From the NCBI GenBank assembly GCA_028691095.1, contig JAQUZZ010000057.1, positions 1 through 7,524 of the forward strand: a stretch of DNA of 7,524 nt, read 5' to 3'. Positions 1 to 6,283 of this stretch are shown piece after piece. The notes under the pieces were generated by a model. It was not told where the DNA came from. It saw only the letters and a list, made by a program, of their open reading frames with translations, and searched no databases. Position numbers and translations under genes: made by a program. This DNA comes from Alistipes sp. Its GTDB lineage: Bacteria > Bacteroidota > Bacteroidia > Bacteroidales > Rikenellaceae. Each line of letters opens with the position of its first letter. Positions within the stretch are counted from its first letter, which is position 1.

Positions 1-916
1 CGGAACGCTGCTGTGGGCGCGCACCGATCGGGAGCCTTGTGTGGCCTTGGGCTATATTCCGTTCCGATGGAGTCAGGAGATTGCCCAGTCCTACTATGCC
101 GAGACCTACTATCGGGAGTTGATCCTCTCGCACATCGACAACCTCAATCTGTTCTATGTGGCCGCCACACGCGCCGAGCAGGAGTTGCATCTGTTCTATG
201 GGTCGGGGACGCACAAAGAGGTGAAATCAATTCGTCACCTGATCCAAGATGCCTTGGTGTCGCAGGCCGAGAATCGGGTGCAACTTGGAACCGAGCAGGG
301 GCGGGTTGTCGACCAACCCTGGGGACGCTGTTATCACTTCGGGGAGCCGGTCACGCCCTGTCGCACGCCACAGGATACGCCCGAGCTGCTGAGCGAATAT
401 CCGGTGAGTTTCAATCGGAATGCCCTCAAGTTTCGACTCTCGTCCCAGCGGTACTTTGAGCAGGAACCTTCGACGCCCTCCTTGCGGAGTTACGGTGTGA
501 TGATGCACCGGGTTTTTGAGCAGATCCGCTACCGCGAGGAGATCGCTCCGCAGTTGGCGCGTATGCGAACCGAGGGAGAGCTCTCCGCTTCGGAGGCTGA
601 GGAGTTGAAGCGTCGGATTGTGCGTGCAATGGAGAATCCGCAGATTGCCTCGTGGTTCGACGTGCGGTGGAGTCAGGTGCTCAATGAACACTCGATTTTG
701 GTACCTCAGGATGCGACGCAACGTCGTCCCGACCGTGTGTTGACCCGTGGTACGGAGGCTACGGTGGTCGATTACAAGTTCGGGCATCGTCGGGTCAAGG
801 CGCATGGGCGTCAGATTGCCTCCTATATGGCCTTGTTGCAACGGATGGGCTACCGTGAGGTGCACGGCTACCTGTGGTATGTCGAGTTGGAGGAGGTGGA
901 AGAGGTGTGCATTTAA
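1..916 (+). CDS. AddA/RecB-like UvrD-family helicase-nuclease, C-terminal part (5' end outside window)
   Basis: This is the end of a large ATP-dependent helicase-nuclease that processes DNA double-strand ends for recombination. The reading frame is open from base 2 with no start in the window; the first ATG (41) is internal. Bases 146-172 encode NLFYVAATR, the superfamily 1 motif VI with its arginine finger. A C-terminal PD-(D/E)XK nuclease follows: His at 506-508 in MMHRVFE, Asp at 731-733 in RPDRV, DYK at 770-778 in VVDYKFG, and the Q-x3-Y motif (Gln at 812, Tyr at 824) in QIASY. All expected catalytic residues are present, so the nuclease should be active. In Bacteroidota such proteins usually pair with an AddB-like nuclease encoded next door, presumably upstream of the window. 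The stop TAA (914-916) lies at the left edge of repeat copy 1. AddA is the best family match, but RecB-like naming is also possible because the helicase core is not visible. Confidence 0.9.
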   Translation, partial: GTLLWARTDREPCVALGYIPFRWSQEIAQSYYAETYYRELILSHIDNLNLFYVAATRAEQELHLFYGSGTHKEVKSIRHLIQDALVSQAENRVQLGTEQGRVVDQPWGRCYHFGEPVTPCRTPQDTPELLSEYPVSFNRNALKFRLSSQRYFEQEPSTPSLRSYGVMMHRVFEQIRYREEIAPQLARMRTEGELSASEAEELKRRIVRAMENPQIASWFDVRWSQVLNEHSILVPQDATQRRPDRVLTRGTEATVVDYKFGHRRVKAHGRQIASYMALLQRMGYREVHGYLWYVELEEVEEVCI

Positions 917-1022
917 GTAATTCCAAAGAAGAATCGAACCCTTGCCCGCACCCGCACCCTCACGGCATTTGCTGGATATAACGGACGAGGGTATTGCTAT
1001 AAATTGAACCCTGTGCTTAAAA
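915..1022 (+). repeat. Dispersed intergenic repeat, copy 1 (hexamer core, G4-prone minus strand)
   Basis: The copy begins with AAGTAATTCCAAAGAAG and ends with CTGTGCTTAAAA. It shares both ends and its internal blocks (CGAACCC, CACGGCATTTGCTGGAT, ATTGCTATAAAT) with the copies at 1802-1911, 3623-3794 and 6284-6375. Its core (about 945-960) consists of CGCACC/CTCACG-type hexamers. The first two bases are part of the helicase stop codon. It sits at the 3' ends of two convergent genes, unlike the other copies, which lie upstream of start codons. It was identified by direct comparison within the window; no database repeat family was consulted. Confidence 0.85.
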
Positions 1023-1063
1023 CGATCGGCCGCGCACTCCCAAAGAGAGAATGCACGGCCGAT
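1019..1063 (-). terminator. Intrinsic terminator of the SIMPL-domain gene
   Basis: Arms at 1025-1036 (ATCGGCCGCGCA) and 1052-1063 (TGCACGGCCGAT) pair over 12 positions with one G-U type mismatch, around a 15-base loop. Read on the minus strand, the stem is followed by CG and then TTTT (1019-1022). It starts 23 bases after the SIMPL stop codon. On the plus strand no T-run follows the stem, so it should act mainly on minus-strand transcription. The T-run coincides with the right end of repeat copy 1. Confidence 0.85.
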
Positions 1064-1086
1064 GGGCTATAAGACAGGCGGATCGC

Positions 1087-1788
1087 CTACCAGAGCGTAA
1101 AGCGGATCAGCACCGAGTGTTCGATCTTGATCTTCTGGAACTCCAGAGGGGGTGCAGCGCCTTCGGCGAGTTCATCGTTGGCGACGGCGGCACTCTTGGC
1201 AAACATCACCGGAAGGGCGCGTGGCGTGTTGAAGCCGAAATCTTGAATGTAGATGGCCTGACGGATCTTCTGCCCGATGGCCTCGGCCAGTACTTGTGCG
1301 TCCTTCTGGGCATTCTGAGCCGCCTCACGACGTACCTGTTGTTGCAGCTCTTCGAGGTTGGAGACCGTGGTACGCGTCAGGTTGACGTCCGACACACCGG
1401 TGGATTGCAACGCTTGGAAGACCTTAGCCAACTGCTCGGCACTGTTCACCTTGAGTTGGAACGTCTTGGTGGCCAGTACGGCATCTTTGCGCAGAAAGAA
1501 GGATTGCAGATCGCTCGACATATCGGCTACCGAAAGGGCTTTGTCGACCTCGATACCCGCTGCTTTGAGTGCCTTAATCATGGACTGCTGTTGTTGCTCG
1601 ACCGACACTTTGCCCTTGTTGTCCTTCTCAGTGATGACAATACGGAGGTAGATTTCGTCGGGGACAACTTCCATCTCGGCGCGACCGTTCACCTCCACAT
1701 AGGGCTGGTCGATAAAATTCTTGGTCTGCTGCGCCTCAAGCGCAACGCAGCAACAGAGTGCTGCCACAGTGACGATCCATCCTTTCAT
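1087..1788 (-). CDS. SIMPL domain-containing (DUF541/YggE-like) exported protein
   Basis: A 233-residue protein with an N-terminal signal peptide: MKGW, a hydrophobic and Cys-rich stretch to about residue 17, then LEAQQTK, with probable cleavage near residue 19-20. This predicts a periplasmic or envelope location. No convincing lipobox surrounds the Cys run at 12-14. The rest matches the SIMPL fold: an opening strand YVEVNGRAEMEVVPDEIYLRI (residues 30-50, including the family-typical V-x-G-x-A-E start), a central helical Gln-rich region (65-70 and 145-165), and a closing strand IEHSVLIRFTLW. SIMPL proteins have no defined enzymatic activity; E. coli YggE is linked to oxidative stress. The start is ATG at 1786-1788, because residues upstream in the same frame come from repeat copy 2 and antisense rlmD. 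Repeat copy 2 ends 13 bases upstream, and an intrinsic terminator lies downstream. The family is confident; the function is unknown. Confidence 0.88.
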   Translation of the reverse strand: MKGWIVTVAALCCCVALEAQQTKNFIDQPYVEVNGRAEMEVVPDEIYLRIVITEKDNKGKVSVEQQQQSMIKALKAAGIEVDKALSVADMSSDLQSFFLRKDAVLATKTFQLKVNSAEQLAKVFQALQSTGVSDVNLTRTTVSNLEELQQQVRREAAQNAQKDAQVLAEAIGQKIRQAIYIQDFGFNTPRALPVMFAKSAAVANDELAEGAAPPLEFQKIKIEHSVLIRFTLW

Positions 1789-1801
1789 AATCTCATTTTT
1801 T

Positions 1802-1911
1802 ATTAAGCACAACGTACTATTTATGGCAATGACCTCATCGAGACATCCAGCAAATGCCGTGAGGGTGCGGGTGCAGGTGCGGGCAAGGGTTCGATTCTTC
1901 TTTCGGGTTAC
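1802..1911 (-). repeat. Dispersed intergenic repeat, copy 2 (upstream of SIMPL gene)
   Basis: In minus-strand reading it runs from GTAACCCGAAAGAAG to GTTGTGCTTAAT, ending 13 bases before the SIMPL ATG. Its inner part (1845-1903) matches copy 1 (925-977) base for base except for one extra hexamer, TGCACC, in the core. The two copies are inverted relative to each other and flank the SIMPL gene. On the plus strand, GGG runs at 1863, 1869, 1881 and 1887 make a possible G-quadruplex. Its right end probably forms part of the SIMPL promoter or leader region. Confidence 0.88.
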
Positions 1912-2008
1912 GGCGTCTCTCCCTCCACAATGGAGCGGGTCGATGGTGACCGGACGTGCTATGCCGAGATCCTGCCTAAGCTCCTGTTCGCGATGACCTT
2001 CCAAAGAG

Positions 2009-3445
2009 TTAGAGGCTTGATTGCTCCGAAATGTTGCATCGTCTGACCATTTGTACCACATTTTCCACGTGCTGGGTGTGCGGAAACATATCGACCGGCT
2101 GAATGCGCGTGACCTGATAGGCGGCATCGAGTAGGGCAAGGTCTCGCGCTTGCGTGGCCGGATTGCAACTGACGTAGACGATCCGTTGAGGGGCTGCTGC
2201 AAGAATCGTGCGAATCACATCTTCGTGGACGCCGGCACGCGGAGGATCGAGGATCACCACGTCGGGGTGGCCGTTGGCGGCGATGAAGGAGGCGTTGAGC
2301 ACATCCTTCATATCTCCGGCATAGAAGCGGGTGTTGTCGAGTCCATTCAGCTCGGCATTGACCTTTGCATCTTCGATGGCTTCGGGAACATACTCGATGC
2401 CCACCACCTTGCGGCAATGGCGGGCGACGAAGTTGGCAATGGTTCCGGTTCCCGTATAGAGATCATAGACCACCTCCTCGCCTTGCAGTTCGGCAAAGTT
2501 ACGCGCTACCTCATAGAGACGCAGAGCCTGTGCCGAGTTGGTTTGATAGAAGGATTTGGGCCCGATCTTGAAGCGCAACGACTCCATCTGCTCAAAAATA
2601 TGGTCGCGTCCGGCAAAACATCGAATCGGAAGGTCTGAGATGGTGTCGTTGAATTTGGGATTCACCACATACATCAGGGCGGTGATCTGTGGAAACGCGT
2701 TGGCAATGTGGTGCATCAACGCCTCGATACGCGGAGTGTCCTCTTCGCCGAAGACCACGATGCACATCACCTCACCCGTGGAGGCGGTGCGGATAATCAG
2801 ATTCCGCATCAGTCCCGTGTGTTCGCGGACGTTGTAGAAGGTGTAGCCCTGTTCCAGGGTATAGCGACGGATCTCGTTGCGCAGTGCATTGGAGGGTTCG
2901 GCTTGGAGGTAGCAGCGCGAGATGTCGAGCACTTTGTCGAACATATTCGGAATGTGGAATCCCAAGGCGGGCGAAGCCTCTAAATCGACTCCTGAGGCCA
3001 CCTCCTCGGAGGTGAGCCACCGTCGATGGGCAAAGGTGAATTCGAGTTTGTTGCGATAGTTGAACTGTTGTTCCGATCCGAGAATCGGGGAGATCTCGGG
3101 CAGCGTGATCTTGCCGATGCGTGAGAGTTGATCCCAGACTTGTTGCTGCTTGAATCGGAGTTGTTCGGTGTAGGGGAGATGTTGCCATTTGCACCCTCCG
3201 CACACCCCATAATGGGCGCAAACCGGTTCGACGCGCAAGGGCGACTTCACGATATAACGCACGACGAAACCCTCCATGAAACGACGTCGCTTGCTGCGAA
3301 TCTGGACGTCGACCACGTCACCCGGCACGGTCATCGGGACGAAGACCACTACGTCGTTGTATTTTCCTAATGCTTTGCCCTCCGCGGCGATGTCGATGAT
3401 GTGCAACCCTTCGATGAGCGGATAATTTGCTTTTTTTCTTGCCAC
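2009..3445 (-). CDS. rlmD: 23S rRNA (uracil-5-)-methyltransferase, RlmD/RumA family
   Basis: A 478-residue SAM-dependent enzyme that makes 5-methyluridine in 23S rRNA (U1939 in E. coli RlmD; some relatives also modify U747). Domain order is as in the family. An N-terminal TRAM-like beta domain covers about residues 8-66. The [4Fe-4S] ligands are Cys76, Cys82, Cys85 (in CGGCKWQH) and Cys178. A central RNA-binding region precedes FYQTN (299-303). The Rossmann SAM site is DLYTGTGTI (328-336), followed by LDPPRAG (399-405). The nucleophile motif VSCNPAT has Cys427, and the general base is Glu461 in HVENV. The start is GTG (3443-3445): an in-frame TAA lies only five codons upstream, and the next ATG (residue 38) would remove the TRAM domain. 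It is followed on the same strand by the SIMPL gene after 220 bases. The exact uridine target, and so RlmD versus RlmCD, is not decided by sequence alone. Confidence 0.93.
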   Translation of the reverse strand: MARKKANYPLIEGLHIIDIAAEGKALGKYNDVVVFVPMTVPGDVVDVQIRSKRRRFMEGFVVRYIVKSPLRVEPVCAHYGVCGGCKWQHLPYTEQLRFKQQQVWDQLSRIGKITLPEISPILGSEQQFNYRNKLEFTFAHRRWLTSEEVASGVDLEASPALGFHIPNMFDKVLDISRCYLQAEPSNALRNEIRRYTLEQGYTFYNVREHTGLMRNLIIRTASTGEVMCIVVFGEEDTPRIEALMHHIANAFPQITALMYVVNPKFNDTISDLPIRCFAGRDHIFEQMESLRFKIGPKSFYQTNSAQALRLYEVARNFAELQGEEVVYDLYTGTGTIANFVARHCRKVVGIEYVPEAIEDAKVNAELNGLDNTRFYAGDMKDVLNASFIAANGHPDVVILDPPRAGVHEDVIRTILAAAPQRIVYVSCNPATQARDLALLDAAYQVTRIQPVDMFPHTQHVENVVQMVRRCNISEQSSL

Positions 3446-3622
3446 AGTCTCTGTCTGTTAAGCACTTTCGTGCGATGGGGGATGTGAATCGCTGTTGCTT
3501 GGGGTGCGGAGCGATGCACATACCGTAAAAGGATCTCCGAAGCGGTGGTTTTTTGCTACAGAAAGCATTCCGTGCGACGCATAAGCCCCAAACACGTGGC
3601 CTATGGAGGCAGAAGTCCTGCG
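3446..3622. other. Left part of the 418-base divergent intergenic region
   Basis: This stretch between the rlmD GTG start and repeat copy 3 must hold the rlmD promoter and leader. No open frame here looks coding. Just before rlmD, the minus strand reads GCACGAAAGTGCTTAAC, a small GCAC/GTGC hairpin ending in GTGCTTAA, the same right end as the dispersed repeats; the rest of the repeat is not recognisable. A TTTG (minus strand, near 3590) followed by a poor -7 match is the only weak promoter candidate I see. Confidence 0.4.
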
Positions 3623-3794
3623 AAGTAACCCGAAAGAAGGAGCGAACCCGTGCCTTCGCCCTCACTCTCACTCTCACCCTCACTCACTCTCACCCTCACT
3701 CTCACTCACTCTCACCCTCACTCTCACTCTCACGGCATCTGTTCGATGTCCCGACGAGGACATTGCCATAAAAATTCTTTTTGGCTGCTTAAAA
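3623..3794 (+). repeat. Dispersed intergenic repeat, copy 3 (expanded hexamer tract, upstream of MBL gene)
   Basis: It begins AAGTAACCCGAAAGAAG and ends with GGCTGCTTAAAA. It shares CGAACCC, CACGGCAT, GACGAGG and CATTGCCATAAA with copies 1 and 2. At 172 bases it is the longest copy, because its core is expanded. It lies in the divergent region and ends 11 bases before the -33-like element of the MBL promoter. Confidence 0.85.
3657..3733 (+). repeat. CTCACT/CTCACC minisatellite tract in repeat copy 3
   Basis: A run of CTCACT and CTCACC units, with occasional 4-base CACT interruptions; the plus strand has no G from 3660 to 3733. The 14-mer CTCTCACCCTCACT recurs at 3671, 3687 and 3709 (spacing 16 and 22). 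The same position in copies 1 and 2 holds only a few CGCACC-type units, so this is an expanded, probably length-variable array. It is non-coding here: the Arg-Val-rich minus-strand and Ser/Leu/Thr/His-rich plus-strand translations are artefacts of the repeat. Confidence 0.85.
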
Positions 3795-3807
3795 CCGCTT
3801 CTATATT

Positions 3808-3837
3808 TTTGGCAAAGGTAATGATATACTATCTTTG
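3808..3837 (+). promoter_or_regulatory. Bacteroidota-type promoter of the MBL hydrolase gene
   Basis: TTTG at 3808-3811 and TATCTTTG at 3830-3837, separated by 18 bases, match the phylum consensus TTTG and TAnnTTTG (usual spacing about 19-21). The -7 box is an exact consensus match. The ATG at 3864 lies 26 bases downstream, which gives a short leader without a Shine-Dalgarno site, as is normal for the phylum. Confidence 0.75.
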
Positions 3838-3863
3838 TCTGAAATTTTGGAACTGCAAAAGTT

Positions 3864-4535
3864 ATGATTACCGTAAAGATTATCGTCTCCAACCCTTTTC
3901 AGGAGAATACCCTGGTGCTCTCCGATGCTACGGGCGAATGTATTATCATCGATGCCGGAATGTACAACGCCCAGGAGAATCGGGCGCTGACCCAATATAT
4001 CGCCGAGGCAAAGCTGCGCCCCGTAATGGCTGTCAATACCCACGGGCACGTCGATCATATGTTGGGTGTAAATTTCGTCAAGCAGACCTATGGCATCCCC
4101 TTCGCGTTGGATGGTCGGGATAACTTCCTGATTGAGTCGGCACCGACGCACGGCGCCATCTACGGATTCAAGGTGGATGCGGTTCCTACGGTCGATCGGG
4201 ATCTTCAGGGAGTACCGACCTTGCAGTTCGGGGAGACGACCCTTCAGATCATCGAAACCCCGGGGCACACCCCCGGTCATATCTGTCTCTATCAACCCGA
4301 ACAGAAGTTGCTCGTTACGGGGGATACCCTCTTTCGCGAGAGCATCGGACGCACCGATCTTCCGGGAGGCGATTACAGCTGGATCATGCGCAGCATTCTG
4401 GATAAGTTGATGCCGCTGGGTGATGAGGTGCATTTCTACCCGGGTCACGGACAGGATAGCACGATCGGACACGAAGCCCTCTACAATCCCTTTGTGACCG
4501 AGGTGATGGGGGGTGAGGTGAATTACGACTGTTAG
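3864..4535 (+). CDS. MBL-fold metallo-hydrolase, glyoxalase II-like (YcbL type)
   Basis: A 223-residue cytoplasmic metallo-beta-lactamase-fold enzyme. The metal ligands are all in place: THGHVDH (59-65), His135 in TPGHTPGH, Asp154 in VTGDTLF, and His195 in YPGHG. The segment SIGRTDLPGGD (160-170) after the bridging Asp is typical of the YcbL/glyoxalase II-like branch, which hydrolyses thioesters such as S-lactoylglutathione or related substrates. The protein lacks the C-terminal glutathione-binding domain of full GloB, so the substrate is probably not classical S-lactoylglutathione. The start ATG at 3864 follows a near-consensus promoter. No terminator with a T-run follows; a perfect 10-base palindrome, CGACGCGTCG, lies at 4543-4552. 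The fold is certain; the substrate is unknown. Confidence 0.92.
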   Translation: MITVKIIVSNPFQENTLVLSDATGECIIIDAGMYNAQENRALTQYIAEAKLRPVMAVNTHGHVDHMLGVNFVKQTYGIPFALDGRDNFLIESAPTHGAIYGFKVDAVPTVDRDLQGVPTLQFGETTLQIIETPGHTPGHICLYQPEQKLLVTGDTLFRESIGRTDLPGGDYSWIMRSILDKLMPLGDEVHFYPGHGQDSTIGHEALYNPFVTEVMGGEVNYDC

Positions 4536-4587
4536 CCCGCCACGACGCGTCGCGCATCGAGGCTCTAAAATATTAGGCGCAAGTGGG

Positions 4588-4635
4588 GTTCGTAGGTCGA
4601 ACGCCATAGTGCCATAAAACAATAATTGCAGTGCT
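4588..4635 (+). repeat. 3'-half remnant of the dispersed repeat (copy 5), upstream of fkbM-family gene
   Basis: GTTCG at 4588, then 18 bases, then GCCATAAAA at 4611, then TGCT at 4632. Copy 3 has GTTCG, 19 bases, GCCATAAAA, and TGCT 21 bases after the start of GCC; here that last distance is also exactly 21. The left half and the hexamer core are absent. This is a weak but position-consistent match, and it suggests this half of the element is kept upstream of genes. Confidence 0.5.
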
Positions 4636-4666
4636 CCGACCGAGGAGGCTGCTTAGATCGAATTTC

Positions 4667-5446
4667 ATGGGAACAATCGGACGTGCCGTGCGCACAACAC
4701 TCTATCGCACCCTTTCGTTGGAGCACTATCTTCGGGTGTTGAGTGGCCTCTATCTGTGGGGCTATCGACTTCGGATCTCCCCTCATGCCGGAGCGTATGA
4801 ATACCCCTGTTTCTTGCGACAGGTGGTACAACAGGGAGATACGGTGTTGGACATCGGAGCCAATCTCGGATACTATGCCTATGCCTTCTCGACGTTGGTG
4901 GGAAGTCAGGGAGCGGTGCATGCCGTGGAGCCGGTGGCTCCGATTCGGCAGGTGTTGCGCCACAACCTGCGGCATTGTGCCAACGTGAAGATCTATGACT
5001 GTGCGTTGGGCGACCACGAGGCGGTGATCCGGATGGGGAACGCCACGGTGGAGCGCAACGGCTATTTCGGCACGGGACAGAATTTCGTGGTAGATAAACC
5101 CACCGAGGGGTTGACGCTGGTGGAGTTCGAGGCGCAGATGCGTTGCGGAAGTCGGTTGTTCGAGGCGTTGGATCGGATTGACTTTGTGAAGTGCGACATC
5201 GAGGGGTACGAACGGGTGGTGATGCCCGAGATGCGTCCCTTGTTTGAACGTCATCACCCGACGCTGCTCATCGAAACCGGAGGCGAAACCCGTCGCGCGA
5301 TCACCGCCCTGTTTGAGTCGATGGGATACAAAGGGTATACCTTGCAGCATGGCGCGTTGACTCCACTGACGGAGGCCGATACCAAAGATATTTTCTTTAT
5401 TCATGAGATGCGTAAGGCGCATTTTGCAAAGTTATTGCAGGCATGA
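4667..5446 (+). CDS. FkbM-family SAM-dependent methyltransferase
   Basis: A 259-residue methyltransferase of the FkbM family, enzymes that often O-methylate sugars or other small acceptors. Visible motifs are the SAM-binding [13 protein letters not shown] (60-72), the acidic residue ending strand beta-2 in HAVEPV (E88), [10 protein letters not shown] (173-182), the family hallmark that includes the catalytic-site Asp/Glu pair, and LLIET (200-204). I chose the ATG at 4667, because relatives begin close to the equivalent of [10 protein letters not shown] longer GTG start at 4631 is open but would lie inside the conserved repeat end (4588-4635). The stop overlaps the trmD start by 4 bases (ATGA, 5443-5446), so the two are co-transcribed and probably translationally coupled. 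No sugar-biosynthesis genes surround it, so the acceptor cannot be predicted. Confidence 0.88.
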   Translation: MGTIGRAVRTTLYRTLSLEHYLRVLSGLYLWGYRLRISPHAGAYEYPCFLRQVVQQGDTVLDIGANLGYYAYAFSTLVGSQGAVHAVEPVAPIRQVLRHNLRHCANVKIYDCALGDHEAVIRMGNATVERNGYFGTGQNFVVDKPTEGLTLVEFEAQMRCGSRLFEALDRIDFVKCDIEGYERVVMPEMRPLFERHHPTLLIETGGETRRAITALFESMGYKGYTLQHGALTPLTEADTKDIFFIHEMRKAHFAKLLQA

Positions 5447-6117
5447 GACTGGATATACTGACCGTGGTTCCGGAGCTGTTGCAGAGTCCGTTGAATGAGT
5501 CGATCCTGAAGCGGGCGCAACAGAAAGGCTTGGTGGAGATCGTGATTCATAACATCCGCGACTACACGTTGGATAAACATCGACAGGTGGATGATTACCC
5601 CTTTGGGGGGGAGGCTGGCATGGTGATGAAACCGGAGCCCATCTTTCGCTGCGTGGAGGCCTTGCAGGCAGAACGTCACTACGACGAGGTGATCTACACC
5701 TCCCCCGACGGTATTCAGTATAATCAGCACGAGGCCAATCGGCTCTCGACCTTAGAGAATCTCATCATCCTGTGTGGTCACTACAAAGGGGTCGATTACC
5801 GCGTGCGGGAACAGTTGATTACGCGGGAGATCTCGATCGGCGACTACGTGCTGACCGGAGGTGAGTTGGCCGCGGCAATCATTGCCGACAGCGTGGTGCG
5901 CATCATTCCCGGAGCCATTGGCGATGAGGCCTCGGCGCTGACCGACAGCTTTCAGGATAACCTCTTGGCTCCACCGGTCTATACGCGTCCGGCTGAGTTT
6001 CGGGGCTGGAGTGTGCCGGAGGTGTTGTTGTCCGGAAACTTTGCAGAGATCGAGAAGTGGCAGGAACAACAGGCTTGGGAACGCACCGAACGTCTGCGCC
6101 CCGACCTGTTGAAGTAG
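5443..6117 (+). CDS. trmD: tRNA (guanine-37-N1)-methyltransferase TrmD
   Basis: A 224-residue SPOUT-class (trefoil-knot) enzyme that uses SAM to make m1G37 in tRNAs and so prevents +1 frameshifting; it is essential in most bacteria. Recognisable motifs are [11 protein letters not shown] at the N-terminus, [15 protein letters not shown] (52-66), the knot segments [11 protein letters not shown] (111-121) and [13 protein letters not shown] (131-143), and the catalytic Asp168 in TDSF. The tail [21 protein letters not shown] (180-200) binds the tRNA domain. Length is slightly short compared with the usual 240-250 residues, but both ends are intact. It starts on ATG within the ATGA overlap with the FkbM-family gene. 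The common rpsP-rimM-trmD-rplS neighbours are absent here. Confidence 0.96.
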   Translation: MRLDILTVVPELLQSPLNESILKRAQQKGLVEIVIHNIRDYTLDKHRQVDDYPFGGEAGMVMKPEPIFRCVEALQAERHYDEVIYTSPDGIQYNQHEANRLSTLENLIILCGHYKGVDYRVREQLITREISIGDYVLTGGELAAAIIADSVVRIIPGAIGDEASALTDSFQDNLLAPPVYTRPAEFRGWSVPEVLLSGNFAEIEKWQEQQAWERTERLRPDLLK

Positions 6118-6283
6118 CCGCGTCGTTCGACTTTGCGTCGCCTTGGCCGGCTCTATGGAAGGGCGGAATGGGAATCAAGAGGATCCGTCGCCTTGCGCGG
6201 TACGATCAAAGCGCCATCGGCGTGCCAAGTGGGGCAGAGGCGGAGAGGGAGGAACCCTCAACCCTGCGCAATACAGAAAAAAG
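6118..6283. other. GC-rich spacer between trmD and repeat copy 4, no gene recognised
   Basis: About 165 bases with no convincing coding frame and no tRNA-like or known RNA features. It contains an imperfect 16-base direct repeat (GCGTCGCCTTGGCCGG at 6135 and CCGTCGCCTTGCGCGG at 6185, 50 bases apart) and a small GAGGG/CCCTC hairpin at 6245-6259 with no T-run. It may be the trmD 3' end or decayed sequence. Confidence 0.4.

Noticed and set aside
227..865. Long minus-strand open frame antisense to the helicase-nuclease
   Set aside because: It is a shadow frame in GC-rich coding DNA; the plus strand carries all the nuclease motifs.
915..1911. Insertion sequence or composite transposon
   Set aside because: There is no transposase, no terminal inverted repeats within each copy, and no clear target-site duplication; it remains only a repeat-flanked gene.
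1789..2202. In-frame N-terminal extension of the SIMPL protein
   Set aside because: The extension is antisense to rlmD and crosses repeat copy 2. A good signal peptide begins at the ATG 1786-1788.
2150..2638. Plus-strand open frame within rlmD
   Set aside because: It is antisense to the SAM-binding and catalytic motifs of rlmD.
3318..3683. Minus-strand open frame starting with Arg-Val repeats
   Set aside because: Its N-terminus is a translation of the hexamer tract and the remainder is antisense or intergenic; no protein family is recognisable.
3657..3733. CRISPR array
   Set aside because: The tract is a contiguous short tandem repeat with no spacers and no cas genes nearby.
3553..4123. 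Plus-strand open frames rich in Ser, Leu, Thr and His over the tract
   Set aside because: These are low-complexity translations of the CTCACT array, and they run out of frame into the MBL gene.
4543..4552. Palindrome CGACGCGTCG as a terminator or operator
   Set aside because: It is too short and lacks a T-run; palindromes of this size are expected by chance in GC-rich sequence.
4631..4666. GTG start at 4631 for the FkbM-family protein
   Set aside because: It falls at the conserved right end of the repeat and adds a short basic stretch not expected in the family; the ATG at 4667 fits better.
4565..5422. Long minus-strand open frame antisense to the FkbM-family gene
   Set aside because: The plus-strand frame has clear methyltransferase motifs and a coupled stop; the antisense frame has none.
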